A stretch of 62,092 nt of DNA, from contig JAEWKH010000126.1 of NCBI GenBank assembly GCA_023386155.1, positions 1 to 62,092 on the forward strand. The letters are read 5' to 3'. The translations under genes and the position numbers were made by a program. Below, in pieces: positions 1 through 7,094 of this stretch (position 1 is the first letter of the stretch; each line of letters opens with the position of its first letter). Source of the DNA: Pseudomonadota bacterium. GTDB lineage: Bacteria; Pseudomonadota; Alphaproteobacteria; Rhizobiales; Beijerinckiaceae. The notes under the pieces are model-generated. The model was not told where the DNA came from. It worked only from the letters and a program-made list of their open reading frames with translations, and did no database searches.

Positions 1-185
1 CGCGCGAGAAGGCCGTGGTGCAACTGATTGCCGAGGGCAAGACCAACAAGCAGATCGCCGACATCCTCAGCCTCAGCACCAAGACGGTCGAGACCCACCG
101 AGCGTTGTCCCTGCGCAAGCTCAACCTCGACACCACCGCGGCCCTGATCCGCTATGCGATCAAGAACAAGCTCGTGGAGGGCTGA
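1..185 (+). CDS. LuxR/FixJ-type response regulator, C-terminal fragment
   Basis: This is the 3' end of a gene cut by the window edge, read in the frame starting at base 3 and ending at TGA 183-185. The 60 visible residues are a complete LuxR-type helix-turn-helix: EKAVVQLIAEGKTNKQIA, then LSTKTVETHRA as the recognition helix region, then a terminal LNLDTTAALIRYAIKNKLV helix. This is the DNA-binding half of NarL/FixJ response regulators, which act on promoters after phosphorylation of an N-terminal receiver. The receiver is outside the window, so the partner kinase and signal cannot be inferred. It is codirectional with the secreted-protein gene at 354. Confidence 0.9.
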   Translation, partial: REKAVVQLIAEGKTNKQIADILSLSTKTVETHRALSLRKLNLDTTAALIRYAIKNKLVEG

Positions 186-353
186 TCATGCCTCGCGATC
201 GTGCGGACCTGAACATCCGAAAGGGAAGGCTGCGGCCGGGTGGATCGTGCTCCGGCTCAATGCCCATCACCGACCCGAGGCCATGCAGCATGGGCGGCTC
301 CGCAGCGCCTCATGCCCATTGCATGGATCGCTATCTGCGGAAAGGAGGCTTCC

Positions 354-779
354 ATGAGAGGTTCCTTCATGCTTGTCAGTGGAGTGCTGATGACATTCGC
401 CGGGATCACGTCCTCACAGGCGCAGCCCAATCCCCTTCAGGGCACGCCTGACTCGCTCTTCCCCTATGCTGCGCCGAACGAGGTTCAGATCATCGGCGGC
501 GTGCCGTGCCGGACTGTGCTGGTCGGGGGCAGCAACATGCGGGTACCTGTGGAGTGCAAGGGGCGTGTCGCGACAGGCACCTTCGAGCCGAGCGCCACAG
601 GGAGCATCCGGGTCGAGGAGGGAAGCGGACGCGAATTTGCGGGCCGGCCGATTTCAGGCACGCCCAACGCGATCTTCCCTTATGCGGCTCCTAATGAGGT
701 TCAGATCATCAACGGGGTGCCCTGCCGCACGATCCTCGTCGACGGCACGACCCGGGTGCCCGTGGAATGTGCCCGATGA
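354..779 (+). CDS. Secreted protein with two tandem copies of a short repeat
   Basis: A 141-residue exported protein of unknown function. The start at 354 is chosen because AAAGGAGG (341-348) sits just upstream and the first 24 residues form a Sec signal peptide ending in SSQAQ. The mature part is an internal duplication. A unit running from FPYAAPNEVQIIGGVPCRT to RVPVEC is followed by a near copy from FPYAAPNEVQIINGVPCRT to RVPVEC. Each unit has two cysteines, which could form one disulfide per repeat in the periplasm. The linker between repeats is glycine and serine rich. It belongs to the cluster of small exported proteins filling the first 14 kb. I do not recognise the family. Confidence 0.75.
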   Translation: MRGSFMLVSGVLMTFAGITSSQAQPNPLQGTPDSLFPYAAPNEVQIIGGVPCRTVLVGGSNMRVPVECKGRVATGTFEPSATGSIRVEEGSGREFAGRPISGTPNAIFPYAAPNEVQIINGVPCRTILVDGTTRVPVECAR

Positions 780-1133
780 TGGATGGCTGATGGTTGGCTC
801 CCACCATTACCAGCGCAGTGTTCCAATCCATCGGTGTCGACGGGGGCTGAAATCGGGACCGGTTGGATGATGTGACGACCTGGGGGCGCTGGATGACGCA
901 GCCACAGCGCCCTCAGCATGGCACCCCTCTCCTGTGGGATGCTTTTTGCCGAGCTAACGGGCCATGCGCAGTCAACGCGCCAAGCTGCGAGAGGCGACGA
1001 AATCGATTGGTCCGAAAAGATGGCGCGGTCCGACAAAGAGGCCATCGGTCGTTCGTGGAGGGCCGATCATGCTTTTGACCGCGCCACCTTCTGAGATCCT
1101 GGCGGGGCATATCCGTTTCGAGGAGGAGTAGGC
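780..1133. other. Intergenic stretch without recognisable gene
   Basis: No reading frame here has both a plausible ribosome binding site and protein-like composition. The overlapping frames on both strands are arginine and proline rich shadows of GC-rich DNA. The end of the stretch supplies the GAGGAGGAG ribosome binding site (about 1120-1128) of the gene at 1134. Confidence 0.5.
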
Positions 1134-1466
1134 ATGCATTGCACATCTGCTTTCGTTGCCTTCGCGGCTCTCGCATCCATGATGATTCCCGCGGATGCTG
1201 ATGCGCAACCCCGTGGTCAACAGGTGAGGCAGAGCGGTCCGCTTGTCCTGAGAGTGAGACCGAGGGGCTTCCCTGGTCGCATCCCGGCCTATCTCGTCGG
1301 GTCAACCTACGAGCCGAGGAATGCCTTCGATCCGATCGAGCTTGCTCCTCCGCTCGGTCCTTCAGCCGACAACATCATCATAGCCCTGCCGGTATCGTCG
1401 GCGCGGTGTCGGATCACGCGAATAAGCGACACCTTGTTCGCCAGTCCCGGCTGCCTGGGACAATGA
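1134..1466 (+). CDS. Small exported protein, unknown family
   Basis: A 110-residue protein with a strong ribosome binding site (GAGGAGGAG about 6 bases before ATG) and an N-terminal signal peptide, MHCTSAFVAFAALASMM, with probable cleavage after ADADA. The mature part is basic (VLRVRPRGFPGRIPAYLVG). It contains two cysteines near the C-terminus (SSARCRITR and SPGCLGQ) that could form a disulfide. It is convergent with the outer-membrane protein gene at 1537-2430, 70 bases away. No domain was recognised. Export is inferred from the signal peptide only. Confidence 0.65.
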   Translation: MHCTSAFVAFAALASMMIPADADAQPRGQQVRQSGPLVLRVRPRGFPGRIPAYLVGSTYEPRNAFDPIELAPPLGPSADNIIIALPVSSARCRITRISDTLFASPGCLGQ

Positions 1467-1536
1467 GGCTGCGCAGGCCGTCACGACTGCAAGACGCTGT
1501 CGAGGCAGGTCGATCTCGCGTGTCGCGCCGATACGT

Positions 1537-2430
1537 TCAAAATCTTGCGCTGATGCCGAGGACGGGTCCGTGCTGGAGCATGTCGAACTCGTAGCGCTGG
1601 CGGCCCTCGCCCTGGGCATAGTCGACATACAGCGCCCGGTAGCCGACCATGCCCGAGAAGGTGATGCCCTGGTAGGTGCCGAGCTCGAGGCCGTAGGCGC
1701 CGATGGCCTGCCAGGAGAAGTCGCTGCCGACCCCGAACCCGCCGATGTCACCACGCAGCAGCAACTCATGCCCTGGCGCAACCGTGTAGCGGATACGCCC
1801 ACCGATCAGCGGGTCGAGCCACTCGACGGAACCGGAGCGGGCAAAGGCTCGGGCACCGGCCACCTCAAGGTCGCCAACCCGACCCGCGGCCGTTGCATCG
1901 AGCGAAAGATCGGCCTCCTGGTACCAGTACCTTGCGCCGCCGAGGATGTCGAAGGCGAGCGGTCCTGTGCGGAAGACCTCGTAGGCGAAGCCGACCTCCG
2001 CGATCGCCATCTCGATGTCGAGGTTGAGCGCAGTGCCGAGCGTGCCGGTCACGCCAGGTGCCAGTGAGCGGCTGCGGATGTTATTCCGCTCGACGCCGAT
2101 CTTGCTCCAGACGACGTTGGCCAACAGGGCGAAGGGGCCGTTGCGAGCCTCGAAATCACCCATCAGGGCCACGAGTGTGTCGCTCTCCTCGACGATGTCG
2201 GCGAAGCTGGCGTCCACCTTCACGGAGCGACCGCGCACGGTCTGAGTGCCGTCCAATGCGGTTAGCCAGCCATAAGGCGTGAAACGGTAGGTCCAGCCGG
2301 GCGGAGCGGTGGCCTCGATCGCAGGAGCCGGAGGAACCCCCAAGTCTGCGGCACGCACGGGGTATGGTCCGCTGAGAAGGCTGAACACCACCAGAACGCC
2401 ACCTGTCAGCCAGCGCGGAAGGTAACGCAT
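1537..2430 (-). CDS. Outer-membrane beta-barrel protein (copy 1 of a paralogous pair)
   Basis: A 297-residue protein. The start at 2430 has AAGGGGAAG just upstream and gives the signal peptide MRYLPRWLTGGVLVVFSLLS with cleavage near VRAADL. The remainder alternates polar and hydrophobic residues as in small barrels: WTYRFTPYGWLTALDGTQ, a central GGARYWYQEADLS strand and a C-terminal strand ending HGPVLGISARF with terminal Phe. It closely matches the product of 12521-13408 along its whole length, with identical stretches such as VGSDFSWQAIGAYG. The two genes lie about 10 kb apart on opposite strands. Function is unknown; similar proteins are annotated as outer-membrane or porin-like proteins. 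Confidence 0.8.
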   Translation of the reverse strand: MRYLPRWLTGGVLVVFSLLSGPYPVRAADLGVPPAPAIEATAPPGWTYRFTPYGWLTALDGTQTVRGRSVKVDASFADIVEESDTLVALMGDFEARNGPFALLANVVWSKIGVERNNIRSRSLAPGVTGTLGTALNLDIEMAIAEVGFAYEVFRTGPLAFDILGGARYWYQEADLSLDATAAGRVGDLEVAGARAFARSGSVEWLDPLIGGRIRYTVAPGHELLLRGDIGGFGVGSDFSWQAIGAYGLELGTYQGITFSGMVGYRALYVDYAQGEGRQRYEFDMLQHGPVLGISARF

Positions 2431-2727
2431 CACTTCCCCTTGGATTGCCATTTCGTGTGTCTCCAAGCCGCCCCATAGCAGCCGAGGCCCTTCCCACCGT
2501 CAAGGCAGGAATTAGCAACGGCGGGACCAGACAGAAGGTTTTCCGGTCAGTGTTGCTTCGCGAGCATGGTGACTGTGGCAGGCCCCGCAGGGCCCGAGAT
2601 CATCGCCCCTCCGTCTGGGTGATCGGGCTGCCGTCGTTTGAATCGGCACCTTGGTTTGCGCCAGGGGATATCCTCACCTCGTGAGCGGATGGCTCACCCG
2701 GTCGATCATTCTTGGTGGGATTGCACG

Positions 2728-3564
2728 TCAAAGGGCTTGGGCCACGAGGCTGGCCAACGTCACCCGTCCGTCCGACGTGTAGTGATTGACGTGCTCCGTG
2801 CCGAGACATTGCCCGGCTTGATACACCTTCACGTCTGCGATGAGCCCGATATCCTCCAGTTCGGCGATGATAAAGTCGCGCTCGACATTCGTGTCCGGGT
2901 CCGTGGCGTGTGTGATCTGAAATGTGAGGTGGGTCAGGGACAAGCCCGTATCTCTCGTGCCTGCCCCGATCCAGAGGACATGCTCGTCGTCCGGTGGGCG
3001 ATCGGCATTGAGCCAGAAGCCTGCCGATCCCTCGGCCCACGTGCTCTCGGCCCGCACGATGCTCAGGGACCAGAACCGGATGTGGTGGCGCCTGCGGGGG
3101 CTGCCGCCGATGGCCTGCTGAAACCCGACATCCTGACTGCGTCCGAACAGATAGAGAGTGCTGAACGGAGCTGACGGATAGGGCGAGTTGAACACGAATG
3201 CTCGGATCATGCCCCAGGAGCTGGCCAAACCCAACCGGTCGGCCTCCGACCAGCCCAGCGCCGCAAACGCCGCCCGGAGCTGTGCGAGAGTTCCCACGAG
3301 CGCCACGTTGACCGGGTCGCCGGGCAGTCCGTCACCGGTGGTCGTGAAGCTGGGCACCCGTTTGCGATGGAGGAGCTTCAGGCCCATGCGGATGATCCAA
3401 GGGAGAATTAAGTAGGCGGCGATTGCATATGTGAAGCCCACGGCCAGGATCCAGGGCAGCCTCCGGTCCGCCGTTTCGAAGACCACGAAGACAATCAGCC
3501 AGACGGAGAAGACACCCAACCCGAGGATGATCAGGCGTTGCAGGATGCGGTTCAGCAATCTCAT
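2728..3564 (-). CDS. LssY C-terminal domain membrane protein
   Basis: A 278-residue protein with two N-terminal membrane helices (about residues 10-30, LIILGLGVFSVWLIVFVVF, and 38-57, LAVGFTYAIAAYLILPWII). A soluble domain follows that resembles the LssY C-terminal family. Visible landmarks are GDPVNVALVGT, FAALGWSEAD, the SAPFSTLYLFGRSQDVGFQQ block, RHHIRFW and a late GTRDTGLSL/THATDPDTNVERDFI segment. LssY_C proteins are often linked to PAP2 phosphatases, but no phosphatase domain is present here. The start at 3564 is the first Met before the membrane segment. Ribosome binding is weak (GCTGGAA). It may share a transcript with 3599-3865. Confidence 0.75.
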   Translation of the reverse strand: MRLLNRILQRLIILGLGVFSVWLIVFVVFETADRRLPWILAVGFTYAIAAYLILPWIIRMGLKLLHRKRVPSFTTTGDGLPGDPVNVALVGTLAQLRAAFAALGWSEADRLGLASSWGMIRAFVFNSPYPSAPFSTLYLFGRSQDVGFQQAIGGSPRRRHHIRFWSLSIVRAESTWAEGSAGFWLNADRPPDDEHVLWIGAGTRDTGLSLTHLTFQITHATDPDTNVERDFIIAELEDIGLIADVKVYQAGQCLGTEHVNHYTSDGRVTLASLVAQAL

Positions 3565-3598
3565 GTTTCCAGCTCTGTCACGATCGATGCCGCCGTGA

Positions 3599-3865
3599 TC
3601 AGCAGTCGGTGCAGATGCCCTTCTTGACCTCTTGATCGATGCGCTTGGCCCTTTGGTCCATCTGTTGGATGGCTTTGGCATCATTGGACGAGAATTCCTT
3701 GTCCGGCGAGGGCACAGTATCGCTGTCGAGCATCCGATCTATCGCTGCGCCGGACGGGACCTGGATCTCTCCCGAAGGGGTCAATGGTCGATTGCTGCCC
3801 TGCGCCAGAGCTGGAGCTGTGGAGATCAGCGCTGCAAGTGTGACGAGATAAAGATGACGGCGCAT
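3599..3865 (-). CDS. Small periplasmic protein
   Basis: An 88-residue protein preceded by AGGAGG about 7 bases before ATG. Its clear signal peptide is MRRHLYLVTLAALISTAPALA. The mature domain is hydrophilic with a central DRMLDSDTVPSPDKEF segment, a short helical NDAKAIQQMDQRAKRIDQEVKKG tract, and two cysteines at the extreme end (CTDC), a possible metal or disulfide pair. It lies 34 bases upstream of the LssY_C gene on the same strand, so co-transcription is likely. No family name is offered. Confidence 0.7.
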   Translation of the reverse strand: MRRHLYLVTLAALISTAPALAQGSNRPLTPSGEIQVPSGAAIDRMLDSDTVPSPDKEFSSNDAKAIQQMDQRAKRIDQEVKKGICTDC

Positions 3866-4598
3866 CGATGTGCCTCCTGTATGACGGTCAGCACTGTCCC
3901 GGACTCCCTCCGGTTCGGTGAGGCCAGCCCCTCATGCAGGATAGACCTTCTGGCTGCTGGATCCACCTGGGTAAAACCCTGAAACTGCGGGGGCAGACCC
4001 TGAAGTGTCAGCAGAAATCATGTCATTAGCCTTGAGCGCACGACGTCACCCAGCCATTCTCAACATCTGGCCGGCAACCGGGAGCGCAATGCTCGTAAGG
4101 GCGGACGTGACCTCCAGACAATTCTTGATCCGCCTGTCGAGACCGACTTGCTCCAGGCGAGAAGGCAGTTGCGACAATAAGCTGAGCCGTTCGGGGAGAG
4201 TGTCTAGTCCACGAGAACGGAAAAGTCCGGAAAGGGTCAAAGAGTAACGAACAGCAGATGAAATGAAGGTCCGCTCATCCTACCGATCCAGAAATCCGGA
4301 TAAGGTCAGCCCCGTGCCATTAGCGGTCCTTTAGACATATTGGGTTCCCAACCCATCAAAGTGATGTACCCGTGCAAGGTCCTTCATAGTCCCGACGAAC
4401 TTGAGTTCACCTTTGGCAATCAGTTCACGTGTCCGAACCTGACTGAGTGCGCATGTTCTGTATCAGGGAGCCCTCGTTGTGAGCCTTGAACTCCTCAAAG
4501 GCATCATCGGAGTTCATTGAGGCGATCCAGGCCTGGCAGGAACCAAAGGTTGGGCACTACGCGTTGAAGCTATGCCATTCCATGCGAGGGAGGTTCCC
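3866..4598. other. 733-base stretch with no convincing gene
   Basis: The GC content is lower than in neighbouring genes and no frame has a good ribosome binding site. Two fragments look mildly protein-like on the minus strand. One is a 64-codon frame at 4046-4240 that would need a TTG start. The other is a 30-codon frame at 4425-4517, beginning MNSDDAFEEFKAHNEGS, whose frame stays open for 13 codons further upstream. Both may be decayed remnants of older genes. The last part carries the GAGGGAGG ribosome binding site of the L,D-transpeptidase gene. Confidence 0.4.
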
Positions 4599-5177
4599 AT
4601 GATCCGCTTCGTGTTCGCTGTCGTGGCGTTTGCATTCAGCGTGGTGTTCACGGTCTCCGCGCAGGCTCAGCCTGCCGTATCCCTTGGCCGGGAGCCGGCA
4701 GGCTTCTTCGAGCGTCTTTTCGAAGGGTCAATCGCCCCGACCGCGCGGCGGCTGGTCGCTTGGTCCGGCACCCAGCGGCCCGGCACGATCGTCATCTCCA
4801 CCAGTCAGCGTCGGCTCTACTTCGTGCTCGGCAACGGGCAGGCCATCCAGTACGGCGTCGGAGTCGGGCGGCCCGGCTTCACTTGGACGGGGACCAAGAC
4901 GGTCAGCCTGAAGCGAGAATGGCCCGGCTGGAGCCCGCCGGCTGCGATGTTGCGGCGACGCCCCGATCTGCCGCATTACATGCCGGGCGGTTTGGGCAAC
5001 CCAATGGGTGCCCGGGCGCTGTACCTTGGCTCCTCCATGTACCGGATTCATGGCTCCAATGAGCCGGAGACCATCGGGTATGCCGTCTCGTCCGGGTGCA
5101 TCCGGATGACCAATGCCGATGTCGTCGATCTCTACAATCGCACGCGGATCGGCACCAAGGTCGTGGTGCTGCGCTGA
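4599..5177 (+). CDS. L,D-transpeptidase (YkuD family)
   Basis: A 192-residue exported enzyme expected to form 3-3 peptidoglycan cross-links or attach proteins to the cell wall. A signal peptide (MIRFVFAVVAFAFSVVFTVSA) precedes a single YkuD domain that starts at GTIVISTSQRRLYFVLGNG. The catalytic signature is intact: HGSNEP followed by SSGCIRM, with the active-site Cys near residue 167. The start at 4599 has GAGGGAGG upstream, whereas the longer frame from 4572 lacks one. L,D-transpeptidases also anchor beta-barrel proteins to peptidoglycan in alphaproteobacteria, so its place among outer-membrane and secreted proteins fits an envelope role. No peptidoglycan-binding domain is present. Confidence 0.92.
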   Translation: MIRFVFAVVAFAFSVVFTVSAQAQPAVSLGREPAGFFERLFEGSIAPTARRLVAWSGTQRPGTIVISTSQRRLYFVLGNGQAIQYGVGVGRPGFTWTGTKTVSLKREWPGWSPPAAMLRRRPDLPHYMPGGLGNPMGARALYLGSSMYRIHGSNEPETIGYAVSSGCIRMTNADVVDLYNRTRIGTKVVVLR

Positions 5178-5305
5178 CATGCTCTGGGACTTCGCGCGAT
5201 GAGCCGTGTGGGATTGCCTTGACGCTCCGAAGTGGTGTGGGAAGCAAAGATAGCCGGCCTTATGCAACCCATTTGAATACACGAGGCCTCCTGATGAGCG
5301 ACCGC

Positions 5306-5485
5306 CTACTCAGGCCCTCCGACGTCATCGGGCAGATCCGGCATAGCGACCATCGATCCGCGCGGGATCGGGTTGTCGGTGAGCTCAGCCTCGATGTAGT
5401 TGGGCGGTTGGCGGCCTGACGTGCCGGACACGCAACCGGCGACAAGGATCGACAAGATCAGGCAGAATGGCAGTCTGACGAGCAT
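5306..5485 (-). CDS. Small lipoprotein (59 residues)
   Basis: A very short gene with all the marks of a lipoprotein. AAAGGAGA is placed about 5 bases before ATG 5485. The signal sequence MLVRLPFCLILSILVAGCVS carries a classic lipobox (LVAGC). A proline-rich tail follows (GRQPPNYIEAELTDNP, then GSMVAMPDLPDDVGGPE), ending at TAG 5306. After lipidation only about 42 residues remain, so a structural or entericidin-like role is possible but unproven. It is convergent with the L,D-transpeptidase gene. Confidence 0.75.
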   Translation of the reverse strand: MLVRLPFCLILSILVAGCVSGTSGRQPPNYIEAELTDNPIPRGSMVAMPDLPDDVGGPE

Positions 5486-5712
5486 CGACTTCTCCTTTTG
5501 CGGATTCTGGGCGGAAGGTGTGACGGCGTGCCAAGGCGATCGATGCGGGGAAGCGCGGGCCGGACGAAGTCAGCCATGAATGCCACCACTTTCCGCCCCG
5601 ATCCTTGCCCCTGTGGCAGATCCCACATCGGACGCCGCATCTGCCGAGTTCGGGCAGCGCAGGGGCGCCGTCCCGCGACGGATATCATCGGTGGAGAGCC
5701 CGCGGAACGGAA

Positions 5713-5735
5713 GTAACTTACTGTAGGTGTAGGCA
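5713..5735. promoter_or_regulatory. Degenerate copy of the 10-bp repeat operator
   Basis: The stretch starts GTAACTTACT and continues GTAGGTGTAGGCA. It resembles the better-conserved element at 5801 (GTAAACTACA, second unit ending CTACAGGCA) and lies 88 bases upstream of it. The first 10-mer fits the consensus GTAANYTACR in 9 of 10 positions and the second is weaker. It could be an auxiliary binding site in front of the 5972 gene. Confidence 0.35.
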
Positions 5736-5800
5736 GGAACAGCCACGCGGGGACGTATTCCGGACAGCCTCGATCCAGGCGCTTACCGCGATCACCACTC

Positions 5801-5846
5801 CGTAAACTACACGATACTACAGGCAGGTCACCGCGCTCACCTGCTA
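5801..5846 (+). promoter_or_regulatory. Direct-repeat operator and putative promoter of the 5972 gene
   Basis: ACTACA occurs at 5806-5811 and again at 5816-5821, exactly 10 bases apart and so on one face of the helix, within CGTAAACTACA...CTACAGGCA. Sixteen bases after this comes TGCTA, a possible -10 region. The same arrangement, with only three mismatches over the first 25 bases and a spacing differing by one, lies upstream of the DUF1254 gene (8958). Distances to the start codons are also alike, about 146 and 154 bases. OmpR-type winged-helix regulators typically bind 10-bp-period direct repeats next to or over the -35. Confidence 0.5.
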
Positions 5847-5971
5847 AGGTCCTCCCGCTCGGATCCGCACCCGTCCCAAGCCACCGGTGGCCTGCGGCAG
5901 TCCCCGATCCGAATGTCCTTGGGCCGCAATGGGACGAGTAGCCCCGCAGCCCGCGCGCAGGAGCGATCACC

Positions 5972-6604
5972 ATGAAGAGAGTATTATCAACAGCCATTCG
6001 TGTCTCCACCATCCTGCCCCTCCTGTGCGCCGGCGCGCAGGCCCAGGACGCCATCCGGCAGCCGGGTCAGAAGCAGATCGGCAAGGTGAAGCCGGAGGTC
6101 GAGCCAGCCCTGATCGTCATGAATTCCGCGGGGGCCAGGCTCGAGGGAAACAGGCTCGTGCTCACGGGCATCGCTCTCAACTCCATCATCTTCGCCGACC
6201 GTCCCGTGCGCGCGGCGGGCCACGCCCTGACCGCGCACCTCCTGGAGGAGTGGGCGGTCGGCTCCGACAGCTTCGCCAAGGACCCGCCGAACGCGACCGT
6301 GTCGGTGTTCGACAAGGCCGGATCCTCGGTGAAGGATGCGGTCGTCACCCTGAAGAACCCAAAGCTGGAAGGCAGCCAGCTCACCTTTGACGTAGCGGTG
6401 CTGGAAGGCGACCTGGGCAATGCCGACGGACCCGCGTCGGTGTTCATCGACATCATCGGCATGCCATTCACGCCGCTGTCGTTCGCCGGCATGGCGCGCC
6501 GAACCGCGTATCGGGGGGCGTTCTACGCCGGAGCGGCAGCCGCCGCGGCCGGAGCGTACGGCTACTACCATCCATACGCACCCTACCCGTACCGCCCCTA
6601 TTAA
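5972..6604 (+). CDS. Exported protein with Tyr/Pro-rich tail (copy 1 of a pair)
   Basis: A 210-residue protein with signal peptide MKRVLSTAIRVSTILPLLCAGAQA. The body contains ARLEGNRLVLTGI, SIIFADRPVRAAGH, DSFAKDPPNATVSVFD and PKLEGSQLTFDVAVLEG. All of these recur with few changes in the product of 11603-12277, which defines a family of unknown function, likely beta-rich and periplasmic or surface exposed. The last 35 residues differ from the paralogue: an alanine run (GAAAAAAGAYG) and a tyrosine/proline tail (YYHPYAPYPYRPY). The start has GGAGCGATC upstream. A repeat operator stands about 150 bases before it, suggesting control by the regulator encoded at 7095. Confidence 0.78.
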   Translation: MKRVLSTAIRVSTILPLLCAGAQAQDAIRQPGQKQIGKVKPEVEPALIVMNSAGARLEGNRLVLTGIALNSIIFADRPVRAAGHALTAHLLEEWAVGSDSFAKDPPNATVSVFDKAGSSVKDAVVTLKNPKLEGSQLTFDVAVLEGDLGNADGPASVFIDIIGMPFTPLSFAGMARRTAYRGAFYAGAAAAAAGAYGYYHPYAPYPYRPY

Positions 6605-6734
6605 GGGCGGCAAGGTGCCGGCCGATGACCTTCAGACGGGCGAATGCCCGCCTTTTGTCCACCTCGGCAGCCGTCCCGTCCGGTGCCTACAGCCCTGCTT
6701 AGACCCAAGGGGCTTTGTCTGGGATAAGGACTGC

Positions 6735-6977
6735 CTATCGGTTACGATCCAGCTCGGCCTCGATCTCGGCCGCGAGGTCTCGCACCAGCCCGCGGTACTC
6801 GGCGCAGCGCGCCTCCCGTACGGATGAGGACGATCGTTCCCAGTGCACGAGGGCGGCCTGCGCCGCGGCGAAATCCTCGCACAGCGAGTGGAAGCCTTCG
6901 TCCGCCCCGGCGAGCTCCCTGATGGCATGCCCCCGGTCGGGGAAGCGGGCTATGGCGGCTTGGACCGCGTGATGCAT
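6735..6977 (-). CDS. Small cytoplasmic alpha-helical protein
   Basis: An acidic helical protein of about 80 residues, starting MHHAVQAAIARFPDRGHAI and continuing GADEGFHSLCEDFAAAQAAL with a C-terminal VRDLAAEIEAELDRNR. It resembles short conserved proteins of Hyphomicrobiales with a paired-helix fold and no known function. The start is uncertain. Met at 6977 begins the conserved-looking part, but the frame is open to a Met at 7052, which would put the start next to the operator at 7066. There is no clear ribosome binding site for either. It is divergent from the TPR regulator gene. Confidence 0.5.
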   Translation of the reverse strand: MHHAVQAAIARFPDRGHAIRELAGADEGFHSLCEDFAAAQAALVHWERSSSSVREARCAEYRGLVRDLAAEIEAELDRNR

Positions 6978-7065
6978 GACGTAACTCTGTTGCCGGGTTC
7001 GGACGGCGCAGGTGCGCCATCGCACGGTTGCCAGCATCGCCCCATACCGCACCGGTGGGGAGTAT

Positions 7066-7082
7066 GTTACGGTAAGTTACGG
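7066..7082. promoter_or_regulatory. Perfect GTTACGG direct repeat before the regulator gene
   Basis: GTTACGG occurs at 7066-7072 and 7076-7082, again with a 10-base period. The extended units are GTATGTTACG and GTAAGTTACG, close to the operators at 5801 and 8958. The second copy ends only 12 bases before the GTG start at 7095. A protein bound here would overlap the ribosome binding region or a very short leader, which suits negative autoregulation or control of the divergent small gene. Confidence 0.5.
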
Positions 7083-7094
7083 AAGAGGCGTCTC

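Noticed and set aside
5458..6054. 198-codon minus-strand frame between the lipoprotein and the 5972 gene
   Set aside because: Arg/Pro/Ser-rich shadow with no ribosome binding site. It overlaps the repeat operators and the better-supported lipoprotein.
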